Source of the DNA: Micromonospora sp. NBC_00421 | GTDB lineage: Bacteria; Actinomycetota; Actinomycetes; Mycobacteriales; Micromonosporaceae | DNA length: 64,000 nt | Reading direction: 5' to 3' | Assembly: GCF_036017915.1 (NCBI RefSeq) | Contig: NZ_CP107929.1 | Location: 1,302,001-1,366,000, forward strand | Shown here: positions 33,009 through 43,500 of the stretch, piece after piece | How the letters are laid out: every line of letters starts with the position of its first letter | Numbering within the stretch: the first letter of the stretch is position 1 | Program-made: the position numbers and the translations under genes | The notes under the pieces: generated by a model | Told to the model about the DNA's origin: nothing | Seen by the model: the letters and a program-made list of their open reading frames with translations, nothing else | The model's database searches: none

Positions 33009-34477
33009 CCACCTTTCTCGACGACATCTCCACCCACGCCGCGACCCGGCCCGACGCGCCGGCGATAGTCACCCCGGAGACCGTCGTCTGCTACGCGGAC
33101 CTCGTCGCCCGGACCGACCGGCTCGCCCGCGCGCTGGTGGCCCGCGGCGTCGGTCCGGAGCAGGTCTGCGCGGTCCTGGTCGACCGGGGCCCGGAGGCCG
33201 TGATCGCGATGGCGGCCGTACTCCGGGCCGGCGGCGCCTTCCTCACCCTCAACGCCGAGCTACCCGACAACCGACTGGCGGCCATGGTCCGCACGGCCCA
33301 GGCCCGGATCCTGGTCACCACACCGTCCCGGGCCGGTCAGCCCGTCCTCCCCGTCGACGGCCCGACAGTGCTCGTCGACGCGCCCGACGTGCCGGCGACC
33401 CTGCCACTGCTGTCGCCCCGTTCGCTCGCCTACGTGAGTCACACCTCCGGCTCGTCCGGACCGCCGAACGCGGTACTGCTGGAGCACCGCGGCGTCACCA
33501 ACTACCTGCGGTTCGTCGTCGCCGACTACGGACTCGGCCCGGACACCGTGGTGCTGCAGCTCGCGCCGTTCGGGTACGACGCCTCGATCCGCGACACGTT
33601 CGCCCCGCTCGTCGCCGGCGGGCAGGTGGTCCTGGTACCCCGCGCCACCCTGCTGCGGACAGGTGAGTTCGTCGCGGCCGTCCGGGAGTGGGGGGTGAAC
33701 ACGATCCTCTCGGCCACCCCGACGTTCCTGACGTCGCTGCGGCGCAGCGGTCTGCCCGATCTGCGGCTGACCGTGTCCAGCGGTGAGTCGCTGCGCCCGT
33801 TCCTCATCGCCGGCGGCCGGGACACCGTGCGGGGGCGGATGATCAACCAGTACGGTCCGACCGAGACCACGATGACCTCGACCCGCTTCGACGTGCCACC
33901 GGTCCCCGACACCACTGTCGACCTGATCGGGACACCTATCGACGGCGTCAGCGTGCGCCTGCTCGACGACGGTCTGCGCACCGTGCCCGACGGTGGCGTC
34001 GGCGAGGTGTGCATCGGTGGCTGCGGTGTCGCGCGCGGGTACGGCGGACGGCCGGCGTTGACCGCGGCCCGGTTCGTGCCGGACCCCCATGGGGCGCCCG
34101 GAACCCGCATGTACCGCACCGGTGACCTGGCACGCCGGTCACCCGACGGCGACCTCGTGTACCTCGGACGCACCGACCGGCAGCTCAAGGTCCGTGGCTA
34201 CCGGATCGACCCGGCCGAGATCGAGGGCGCGCTGCTGGCACACCCTGCCGTCGCCGGCGCGGAGGTCTCCGCGGAGACCGACGTCGACGGCCGGGTCTTC
34301 CTCGTCGCGCACGTCGCCGGCGCGTCGGCGGAGGTGACGGACTCGGCTCTGCGCGCACATCTCGCGCTGACGTTGCCACCCCACATGATCCCGCGCCGGT
34401 TCGCCCGGATCGTCCGCGTGCCCACCACCGCCAGTGGCAAGACCGACCGTCGGGCGATCACCGCGGACCGACCGTGA
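33005..34477 (+). CDS. Stand-alone NRPS adenylation domain, atypical A3 motif
   Basis: 490 residues from GTG 33005 (GTGA overlap). It has a complete AMP-forming fold: NQYGPTETT (A5), YRTGDLARRSPDGDLVYLGR (A7/A8 region) and SGKTDRRA with the A10 lysine. The phosphate loop reads HTSGSSGPPNAV, lacking the usual Lys of TSGSTGxPKG. Read by hand against GrsA, the specificity code is roughly DARSVSQMTK, with no confident match. There is no carrier domain, so an activated residue would have to be loaded in trans, either onto an NRPS or PKS carrier or onto the discrete ACP encoded in the minus-strand operon. It could alternatively prepare a starter or a tailoring amino acid. Confidence 0.85.
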   Translation: MTTFLDDISTHAATRPDAPAIVTPETVVCYADLVARTDRLARALVARGVGPEQVCAVLVDRGPEAVIAMAAVLRAGGAFLTLNAELPDNRLAAMVRTAQARILVTTPSRAGQPVLPVDGPTVLVDAPDVPATLPLLSPRSLAYVSHTSGSSGPPNAVLLEHRGVTNYLRFVVADYGLGPDTVVLQLAPFGYDASIRDTFAPLVAGGQVVLVPRATLLRTGEFVAAVREWGVNTILSATPTFLTSLRRSGLPDLRLTVSSGESLRPFLIAGGRDTVRGRMINQYGPTETTMTSTRFDVPPVPDTTVDLIGTPIDGVSVRLLDDGLRTVPDGGVGEVCIGGCGVARGYGGRPALTAARFVPDPHGAPGTRMYRTGDLARRSPDGDLVYLGRTDRQLKVRGYRIDPAEIEGALLAHPAVAGAEVSAETDVDGRVFLVAHVAGASAEVTDSALRAHLALTLPPHMIPRRFARIVRVPTTASGKTDRRAITADRP

Positions 34478-35613
34478 GGACGACGGGCATCGGGCCCACC
34501 CTCGCGGACGTCCGGACGGCTGCCGCACGGATCACGGGCCTGGTGGATCGCACTCCGGTGCTGGCCCTGAACTCGCGGGTGCTGCTCAAGGCCGAGCACC
34601 GCCAGCGCGGCGGATCGTTCAAGGTCCGGGGCGCGGCGAACGCCATGCTCGCGCGGTACGCGGGCGAGGTGGTGGCCGGTTCGTCAGGTAACCACGGCAT
34701 CGCCGTCGCCATGCTCGGTGCCGCCCTGGGCATCAGGGTGACCATCGTGATGGCCGCCGGCGCCAGCGACGGCAAGGCACAGGCGATCAGTGCGCTCGGC
34801 GCCGGTGTGGTGCAGGTGGCAGGCGGGGTGGTCGAGCGGGACCGCCGGGCCGAGGACATCGCCGCGGCGACGGGTGCGGTCCTCGTGCCGTCCTCCGACC
34901 ACGAGCTGGTGGTGGCCGGGGCCGGCACCGTCGGGCTCGAGGTGTTCGAGCAGGTGCCGGGCCTGTCGACGATCTTCGTACCGACCGGCGGCGGTGGCCT
35001 GCTGGCCGGCGTCTGCCTGGCCGCGTCGGCGCTGTCCCGGCCGGTGCGGGTCGTCGGGGTGGAGCCGATGTCCGCCCGCCGGTACGCCGTCTCGGTCGCC
35101 CGGGGTGCGCCGACGGAGGTGCCACCGTCCCTGACGATCGCCGACGGCCTGCGGGGGCAACGACCCGGCACGGTTCCCTGGCCGATCATCAGGCACCGGG
35201 TCGACGATCTGATCGGCGTGACCGACGACGCGATCACCCACGCCCTGGGGATCCTTCGCCGCGCCGGTGTCAGCGCGGAGCCGAGCGGTGCGGTGGCGCT
35301 GGCCGGCGCACTGCGCGGATCCCCCGGCCGCGCGGTGGCGATCGTGTCCGGTGGAAACGGCAGCGCGGGCAACGGCAGTACCAGGACGACAGAAGAACCT
35401 CCGGCAGAACTGCTGCCGGCGTCAACCGGTGAGTCTGCACGTTCTTCCCTGCACTGTCTCGGTGGTGCGGAGGAGTCTCATGGCAGGCGCATCGCGGAGC
35501 GGATGCAATTCGAGGAGCGGCTCTATGACCGAACAGACACCCCCGGGGTCAGGAGTGCTGGCGACAATCGGCGCGACACCGATCGTCGAGCTGGTGAAGC
35601 TCGACCCACGTAG
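34474..35613 (+). CDS. Threonine dehydratase / serine racemase-like PLP enzyme
   Basis: GTG start overlaps the previous stop (GTGA). Fold type II PLP enzyme: cofactor lysine K50 in GGSFKVRGA, GSSGNHG, phosphate loop PTGGGGLLAG, and a C-terminal VSGGNGS where the family normally ends (~residue 305). The frame then runs on for ~70 residues of low-complexity sequence and overlaps the next gene by 89 bp, so the extension may be untranslated drift, a sequence error or a real tail. Possible roles are threonine deamination to 2-oxobutyrate (a route to propionyl units), serine deamination, or racemisation of Ser or Dap. Its place between an adenylation domain and the Dap enzymes ties it to precursor supply, but the reaction is not determined. 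Confidence 0.8.
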   Translation: MRTTGIGPTLADVRTAAARITGLVDRTPVLALNSRVLLKAEHRQRGGSFKVRGAANAMLARYAGEVVAGSSGNHGIAVAMLGAALGIRVTIVMAAGASDGKAQAISALGAGVVQVAGGVVERDRRAEDIAAATGAVLVPSSDHELVVAGAGTVGLEVFEQVPGLSTIFVPTGGGGLLAGVCLAASALSRPVRVVGVEPMSARRYAVSVARGAPTEVPPSLTIADGLRGQRPGTVPWPIIRHRVDDLIGVTDDAITHALGILRRAGVSAEPSGAVALAGALRGSPGRAVAIVSGGNGSAGNGSTRTTEEPPAELLPASTGESARSSLHCLGGAEESHGRRIAERMQFEERLYDRTDTPGVRSAGDNRRDTDRRAGEARPT

Positions 35614-36535
35614 TCCGTTCCGGATGTTCGCCAAATTGGAATCGCACAACCCCGGCGGCAGCATCAAGGACCGCTCGGCGCTGGAGATGCTGCGAGAGCG
35701 CATCCGCGACGGGCGACTCGTACCCGGACGGTCGGTGGTGGTCGAATCGAGCTCCGGCAATCTCGGAATCGGGCTCGCGCAGGTCTGCGGGTATTACGGT
35801 ATCCGCTTCATCTGCGTGGTCGACCCGCGTACCAACCGGCACAACATCGACGTCATGCGTGCCCTCGGCGCGCAGGTCGAGGTGGTCACCGACGTCGACC
35901 CGGCCACCGGTGAATACCTGCCCGTCCGCATCCGGCGGGTCCGGGAACTCGTCGCGACGATCGACGACGCGTACTGCCCGGACCAGTACTCGAACCCGCT
36001 CAACCCGCGGGCACACCACACGACCGTACGGGAGATCGTGGCGGCCCTGCCCGAGGTCGACTACCTGTTCTGCGCCACGAGTTCCTGCGGCACCCTGCGG
36101 GGGTGCGCCGAGTACATCAGGACGCACCAGTTGCCGGTGACCCTCGTGGCGGTGGACGCGTCGGGCAGTGCGATCTTCGGTCCGGCGGTCGGGTGGCGGA
36201 TGCTTCCCGGCCACGGCGCATCGGTGCGTCCGAAGCTGTACGGCAGCGACCTGGCCGACGTCGTGGTCCGGGTCGACGACGTGGACGCGATCGCGGCCTG
36301 CCGTCGACTGGCCGCTCGCGAGGCGATCCTCGTCGGTGGCTCGTCGGGCGCCGTCGTGGCCGGTCTGGAGCAGATGCGCGACCAGATCAGGCCCGGGGCC
36401 ACCTGCGCGATGGTCTTCCCCGACGGCGGCGAACGGTACCTGGACACCATCTACGACGACGACTGGGTCATGACGTACTTCGGTGACGTGGCGCATCTGT
36501 GGAACAAGCCCGACGTGCAGGTGGCGCCATGTTGA
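35525..36535 (+). CDS. sbnA: SbnA-like N-(2-amino-2-carboxyethyl)-L-glutamate synthase
   Basis: 336 residues from ATG 35525, upstream of which lies GGAGCGG. It is a cysteine-synthase-fold PLP enzyme: IGATPIVEL near the N-terminus, PLP lysine K48 in NPGGSIKDR, SSGNLGIGLA, and CATSSCGTLRG in the C-terminal half; GGSSGAVVAG forms the phosphate loop. SbnA of staphyloferrin B biosynthesis joins O-phospho-L-serine and glutamate to give N-(1-amino-1-carboxyl-2-ethyl)glutamate. The next gene encodes the matching dehydrogenase, so the pair should make L-2,3-diaminopropionate. The frame remains open upstream, inside the previous gene, but the family begins at this ATG. Confidence 0.92.
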   Translation: MTEQTPPGSGVLATIGATPIVELVKLDPRSPFRMFAKLESHNPGGSIKDRSALEMLRERIRDGRLVPGRSVVVESSSGNLGIGLAQVCGYYGIRFICVVDPRTNRHNIDVMRALGAQVEVVTDVDPATGEYLPVRIRRVRELVATIDDAYCPDQYSNPLNPRAHHTTVREIVAALPEVDYLFCATSSCGTLRGCAEYIRTHQLPVTLVAVDASGSAIFGPAVGWRMLPGHGASVRPKLYGSDLADVVVRVDDVDAIAACRRLAAREAILVGGSSGAVVAGLEQMRDQIRPGATCAMVFPDGGERYLDTIYDDDWVMTYFGDVAHLWNKPDVQVAPC

Positions 36536-37539
36536 TCCTCGGGGCGGGTGAGGTCCGCGCCGTCCTCGACGGGGCCGAGCACGAGGTGGTGTCCGCGGTG
36601 GACGCGGCGTACCGGTCGCACGCTCAGGGCCGCACGCGGGTACCGCAGTCGGTCTTCCTCCGCTTCCCGGACGGGGAGCGCGAACGGATCATCGCGCTAC
36701 CGGCCTTCCTGGGTGGTGCGACGCCGACCTGCGGGGTGAAGTGGGTGTCGTCCTTCCCCGGCAACCTGGGCCGGGGGATGCACCGGGCATCGGCCGTGAT
36801 GATCCTGAACTCGGTGCACACCGGGGTGCCGGAGGCGGTCCTCGAAGCGTCGGCGATCTCGGCCGGACGGACGGCCGCGAGCGCCGCCCTGGCGGCGGCG
36901 ACCCTCTCCTCGTCCCGCCCGGAAACCGCGGTGACCCTCGTCGGCTGCGGCCCGATCGGCTTCGAGGTGCTGAGGTATCTGCGGGCCGTACTACCGGCGC
37001 TGGACACCGTGACGTTGTACGACCTGAGCGCCGAACGGGCGCGGTCGTTCGCCGCCGAGGCGCTCTCGGTCTGGCCGACGTTGACTGTCGACGTGGCGCC
37101 GAGCGCGGCCGACGCCCTGGCCCGCCACCGACTCGTCTGCCTGGCGACGACGGCGAGCGCCCCGCACCTGGGCACCGAGCACTGCCGACCGGGGACGCTG
37201 GTGCTGCACCTGTCGTTGCGCGACCTCACCACCGACTCCATCCGTTCCAGCGTGAACATCGTCGACGACGCGGACCACGTCTGTCGGGCCGCGACGTCGT
37301 TGGACCTCGCCCAGCAGGAAGCCGGCCACCGCGACTTCATCTCGTCCTCGCTGGGCGAGATCCTGCTGACCGGTAAGCGGTACGTCAGGAGCGACGACGC
37401 CGTGACGGTGTTCTCCCCGTTCGGCCTCGGCTGCCTGGACCTGGCGGTGGCCGACCTGGTCCGGGCTGCGGCATCGGCCCGCGGCCTGGGCACCACCCTG
37501 GCGAACTTCCTACCGACGGAGCAGCAGGTGCGCGCATGA
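36529..37539 (+). CDS. sbnB: SbnB-like dehydrogenase, L-2,3-diaminopropionate forming
   Basis: 336 residues from ATG 36529, overlapping the SbnA stop by 7 bp. It belongs to the ornithine cyclodeaminase/mu-crystallin family: FLGGATPTCGVKWVSSFPGN near the substrate site, a nucleotide-binding stretch VTLVGCGPIGFEVLRYL, and the C-terminal VFSPFGLGCLDLAVADLV. SbnB oxidatively splits the SbnA product with NAD to L-Dap and 2-oxoglutarate. Similar pairs serve viomycin and capreomycin. The stop overlaps the NRPS start (ATGA), which couples precursor supply to the assembly line. An ornithine cyclodeaminase is unlikely given the SbnA partner. Confidence 0.92.
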   Translation: MLILGAGEVRAVLDGAEHEVVSAVDAAYRSHAQGRTRVPQSVFLRFPDGERERIIALPAFLGGATPTCGVKWVSSFPGNLGRGMHRASAVMILNSVHTGVPEAVLEASAISAGRTAASAALAAATLSSSRPETAVTLVGCGPIGFEVLRYLRAVLPALDTVTLYDLSAERARSFAAEALSVWPTLTVDVAPSAADALARHRLVCLATTASAPHLGTEHCRPGTLVLHLSLRDLTTDSIRSSVNIVDDADHVCRAATSLDLAQQEAGHRDFISSSLGEILLTGKRYVRSDDAVTVFSPFGLGCLDLAVADLVRAAASARGLGTTLANFLPTEQQVRA

Positions 37540-40500
37540 CCGACATCCTGGAAACCGGCAACCAGTTCCGACTGTCGTTCGAGCAGGAGCAGCTGTGGTT
37601 CCTCGACCAGGTCCGGTCCGGCGCGCAGGAGTACCTGCTGCACTGGGGATTCCGGCTGCGCGGGCCGCTGGACCGGGAGGCGCTGACGGCGGCCTTCTCC
37701 GAGATCGTCGGCCGGCACGAGATCCTGCGTACCCGCTATGCGACGGTCGACGGACAGCCGGTGCAGATCATCGAGGAACCGGCACCGGCCGACCTCACGG
37801 TGGTGGACCTCAGCGGATATCCGGCGGAGGAACAGGATCGGCGGGTACGGGAGGTCGGCGAGGTCGCGGTGACCACAGCCATCGACCTGCGCACCGCCGC
37901 GCCCTGGCGGTTGACAGTTGTCCAGCTTTCCCCGCGTGAGGCGATCCTGCTGATCGTGGTGCACCACATCGCCTTCGACGGCCCGTCGCTGGGCGTCCTC
38001 GCCAGGGAGCTGGGTGTGCTCTACGCGGCCCACGCCCGGGGCGAGGAGCCACCGCCGGAGCCGTTGCCGCCGTTGGAGCTCCAGTACGCCGACTTCGCCG
38101 ACTGGCAGCGGAGCCGGTGGAGCGCCGACGACGCGGCGCTCCTGCGGCAACTGGACTACTGGCGTGCGCGACTGGCCGGACTGACCCCACTGGAGCTGCC
38201 GACGGACCGGCAGCGCCCCGCCGTCTGGGAGCCGGCCGGCGACGTGGTGGCGTTCGTGGTGCCGGCGTCGTCGGCGGCCCGGATCCTCGCCGTGGGACGC
38301 GCCGCCCGGGCGACCCCGTTCATGGTGTTCCTGGCCGTCTACCAGCTCCTGATCAGCCGTTACGCCGACCAGCTCGATTTCGGTGTCGGGGTGTCGACAA
38401 GTGGGCGGAACCGGGTCGAGCTGGAGCCGTTGATCGGTTCGCTCGCCCAGACTGTGGTGCTGCGGACCGAGCTGGCAGGCGATCCCACCTTCGTCGAGCT
38501 GCTCGGCCGCGTCCGTGAGACGGCCCTGGACGCCTTCGCCCACAAGGACGTGCCCCTGCAACGGCTCGCCGCCGAACTGGCGCCGGACCGGAGCCTGTCC
38601 CGTAACCCCCTCTTCCAGGTCGGGTTCGCGGTCCTCAACGGCCAGGGGGAGCCGCTGCGGCTGCCCGGCATCGAGGTCGACTGGGTGCCGACCCCGGTGC
38701 TCAGCGCCACCTTCGACATGTCGCTGCAGCTGGTCGAGGAGCCGGACGGATCGTGGGTCGGCCGGATGACCTATCCCACCGCGCTCTTCGACCGGGGCCG
38801 GATCCAGCGGATGGCCGACAACTACCTGGCGCTCCTGGAGAACCTCGCGGCGGCGCCGGAGGCACCGCTGCGGGACGTGCCGACCGTGACGGCCGCGGAA
38901 CAGCGGCGGCTGCTCGGCGGGAACCCCGGGCCGCACGAGGCGACCGACGCGTTGCTGCCGCACCTGTTCCGGGCACGGGCCGAGGCCACGCCGGACGCGG
39001 TGGCAGTGGTCTGTGGTGACGTCGAGCTGACCTACGCCGAGCTGATGTGCCGGGCGGACGGCCTGGCCGGCTTCCTGCACACCCGTGGTGTCGGCGTGGA
39101 GACGGCCGTCGGCGTCGCCATGCACCGCGGCACCGATGTCGTGGTCGCGCTGCTCGGGACGCTCGTGGCCGGTGCGGTCTACGTCCCGCTCGCCCCCGAC
39201 CTGCCGGCCGACCGCCTGGAGTTCATGATCGACAACGCCGGCGTCGACCTGGTGCTCACCGAGACGGCGCTGCGACGACGAATCCCACGGCGGGTGCCGG
39301 TGATGGTGCTCGACGAGCAGTGGGACGACATCGCCCGCGCCGCACCACCGCCCCCGGTGGCGCTCGACGCCGCGAACGCCGCCTACGTCATGTACACGTC
39401 CGGCTCCACGGGCCAGCCCAAGGGCGTCGTGATCACCCACGGCGGGATCCGCAACCGGGTGCTGTGGGCGGTGCGCCAGCACCAGCTGACCGCTGCCGAC
39501 CGCGTCCTGCAGAAGACGACGATCGGGTTCGACGCCTCGATGTGGGAGTTCCTGGCGCCGCTGGTGTCCGGCGGTGCCGTGGTGATGGCGCCGCCGGACG
39601 CGCACCGCGACACCGCCGTGCTGGTCGGTGCGCTCGCAGCGCACCGGATCACCGTGGTGCAGCTCGTCCCGTCCGTGCTGCGGACAGTGGTGGACGAGCC
39701 GGAACTGGCCGCGTGCGGCGCACTGCGGCTGGTGTGCTCCGCCGGTGAGCCGCTGCCGACCGACCTGTGCGAGCGACTTCTCGGGGTGCTGGAGGTGGAG
39801 CTGTACAACACCTACGGCCCGACCGAGTGTTCGATCGACGCGACCGCGTGGCGCTACGAGCGCGGGGCGACGGACGGCACGGTCCCGATCGGCGTCGCGC
39901 TGCCCGGCGTCGACCTGTACGTGGTGGACTCCGCCGACCGGCTCACCCCCGTCGGCGTACCCGGCGAGCTGTGCGTCGGCGGCGTCGGCCTCGCCCGTGG
40001 CTATGCCGGGCGCGGCGACCTCGCCGCCGAGCGGTTCACCCCGAACCCGTTCGCCAGCCGGCCGGGTCAGCGGTGGTACCGCACCGGGGATCTCGTCAGG
40101 TGGCGTGCCGACGGCACGCTGGAGTTCGTCGGCCGGCTCGACGCGCAGGTCAAGGTGCGGGGGGTACGCGTCGAACCCGGTGAGGTGGAGGCCGTGCTCC
40201 GGGCGCATCCGTCGGTCGCGGCGGCCGTGGTCACCTCCTACCGGTCCACCGCCGGTGACCTGGAGCTCGCCGGCTACGTGGTGCCGGCCGCCGGGGCGAC
40301 GGCGGAGCCCGACGAGCTGTCCGGATTCCTCGCCACCCGACTGCCCGCCGCGATGGTTCCCGCCGCCATCGTCACGCTGGCCGAGCTTCCGTCGCTGCCC
40401 AACGGAAAGGTCGACCGGTCCGCGCTGCCTGCCCCCGACAGCCGGCCGCGCGACGACGACCCCGGTCACGTCGCGCCGCGAACGCCCACCGAGCGGGCCG

Positions 40501-43500
40501 TCGCCACGGTCATGGGCGAGCTGACCGGGGTCGAGCGGGTCGGTGTGGCGGACGACTTCTTCGCGTTGGGTGGGCACTCGCTGCTGGCGATCCGGCTCGC
40601 GCACCGGCTGCGCCGCAGGTTCGGGCTGGAACTGACGGTGGCCACCCTGTTCGACGGCCGGACCGTGGAGCGGGTCGCCGCGGCGATCGACGCGGGCACG
40701 ACCCCCGACAGCGGGCCGCAGATCGTGCCGGTGCCGCGTACCGGCGCACTGCCGACCTCGTTCGGTCAGCAGCGGCTGTGGTTCCTGGACCAGCTCGAAC
40801 CGGGCAGTGCGGAATACCTGATCCCGATGGTGTACCAGCTCACCGGGGCGCTGGACACCGCGATCCTGCACCGCGCGGTGGAGCAGGTCAGCGCCCGGCA
40901 CGAGGTGCTGCGCACCCGCTACGTCGCCGACAACGGTGTCCCGCTGCAGCTCGTGGATCCGCCCGGCCCGGTGGCCTTCGACGTGGTGGACCTGACCGGC
41001 ACCGCGGATGCCGCGCCGCGGGCCAGGGCGATCATCGGGGCGGCGAGCGCCAGGCCGTTCGACCTCACCGCCGAGCGCCCGCTGCGGGTCACCGTCGTGC
41101 ACACGGCGGTCGACGAACACCTGGTCGCGGTCACCCTGCACCACATCGCCTTCGACAACTGGTCGCTGGGCATCTTCCTGCGTGAGCTGAACGAGGCGTA
41201 CGCGGCGGGCCTCGCCGGCACCCCGTGGTCGCCGCAGCCGCTCCCGGTGCAGTACGCCGACGTCGCCGCCTGGCAGCGCGACCGGCAGGCCGACGGCACC
41301 ATCGGCAGCCAGATCGAGTACTGGCGGGCCCAGCTCGCCGGGCTCGTGCCTGTGGAACTGACCCCCGACCGGCCCCGCCAACCCGGGCGTGACCTCAGCG
41401 GTGACCTGCTGATCGTCGACGTTCCGCAGGCCACCGCGGCGGCGGCACGGGAGCTGGGCAACCGCACCGGTGCCACCCTGTTCATGGTGCTGCTCGCCGC
41501 GTTCGACGTGGTGCTGGGCCGCCACACCGGCCGCACCGACATCGCGATCGGCACCCCGGTCGCCGGCCGGACCCGGCCGGAGAGCGAGGACCTGGTCGGC
41601 TTCTTCGTCAACAACCTCGTGGTCCGGGTCGACCTGGGCGGCGAGCCGACCTCCCTCGACCTGATCGACCGGGTCCGCCGGACCACCCTGAAGGCGTTCG
41701 CCCACCAGGAGGTGCCGTTCGAACACCTCGTCGACGCCCTGCAACCGGACCGCGACCTGTCCCGCAACCCGCTGTTCCAGATCATGTTCGAGGTACAGCA
41801 CACCACCGGTACCTCGGCGGCCACCCTCGCCGGGTGCACCGCGGTCGGCCTGGACAGTGGCGTGGCGGTGGCGAAGTTCGACCTGACCCTGTCCGTGATG
41901 GAGCAGCCGGACGGCCGGTTGGAATGCTGGTTCGAGTACGCCACGGCGCTGTTCGACCGCGCGACGGTCGAACGCCTCGCCCGCCAGTACCTACGCCTGC
42001 TGAGCGGCATGACCGCCGACCCGCACGCCCGGATCGGCGACCTCGATCTCCTGTCGGCCGACGAACGCCACACCATCGCGCACCGGTGGCCGGACCCCGA
42101 CGCGCACCGGTTGGACCTGCTCGACCCGCCCGACGAACGGCACCTCTCGGTACCGGAGCTGTTCGCACGGTGGGTGGCCCGGACCCCGGACGCGACAGCT
42201 GTGGTGTTCGGTGCCGAGCGGCTCGGGTTCGCCGAGCTCGACGCGCGGGTCCACGCGCTCGCGCACCGCCTGCGGGCGATGGGCGTCGGACCGGAGGTCG
42301 TCGTCGGCTCATGCCTCGAGCGCGGGTTCGCGCCGGTCGTGGTGCTGCTGGCGGTGCTCAGGGCCGGCGGGGTGTACGCGCCGTTCGACCCGGAGCATCC
42401 GCCGGAGCGCCTGCGCTACATGCTCGCCGACGCCGGGGCGCACCTGGTGGTGACCACGGGCGGGTTCGCCGACCGGTTCGCCGGGCACGAGCGCCCGGTG
42501 CTTGTCGTCGACGACGACGAGGACCGGGCGGTTGCCCGGTCGTCGGCCGACCCGGCGCCGGTGACGGTTCCGGACAACCTCGCGTACATCATCTACACCT
42601 CCGGGTCGACCGGCCGCCCGAAGGGTGTGATGATCTCGCACCGGTCGTACGCGCACCACTGCCGGGTGATCGCCGACTACTACGGCATCCACCCCGGGGA
42701 GCGGGTCGTCCTGCTCTCGGCGCTCACCTTCGACGTCGCCATGGACCAGATCGGCGCCACCCTGACCGCCGGCGCCACACTCGTGGTGAGCGACCCGGTC
42801 TTCTGGACGCCGAGCGAGTTGCCGCCCAAGCTGGAGCAGTACGGCGTGACGATCATGGAGATCACCCCGGCGTACTACCGGGAGATGCTGGAGTCCGGTG
42901 TGGACCGGCTCGCCGGGTTGAAGCTCATGAACGTCGGCTCGGACGTGGTGACCGTCGCCGACGCCCAACGCTGGGCGGCGACCGGCCTGCCCGGCCGGTT
43001 CCTCTGCAACTACGGTCCCACCGAGGCGAGCGTCACCTGCATGCTCAACCCGGTCTCGGGCGACCTCGCCGACGAGCGCGGCACGGCCACCCTGCACATC
43101 GGCCGCGCGGTCGCCGGTACCCGGGTGTACGTGCTCGACGCGGGGCTGCGTCCGCTTCCGGTCGGGGTTCCCGGCGAGCTGTGCATCGGCGGCGTACGGC
43201 TGGCGCGCGGCTACCACCGGCGGCCTGAGCTGACGGCGGAACGGTTCGTGCCCGACCCGTTCGGGACCGAACCGGGAGCGCGCCTCTACCGCAGCGGTGA
43301 CCTGGTCCGGCACCGGCCCGACGGCACCGTCGAGTTCCTCGGCCGGCTCGACACCCAGGTGAAGATCCGTGGTTTCCGGATCGAACTCGCCGAGATCGAA
43401 GCCGCGTTGGCCACGCACCCCGCGGTGTCCGCGGCCGTCGTCGTCGCGAAGGACGTCGGGCCCGGCGACAAGCGGCTCGTCGCCTACCTCGAGTGGCCCC

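Noticed and set aside
36624..41801. 1725-residue open frame on the minus strand
   Set aside because: It lies antisense to the SbnB-like and NRPS genes, with an Arg/Gly/His/Asp-rich composition typical of mirror frames in GC-rich coding DNA and no recognisable domain.
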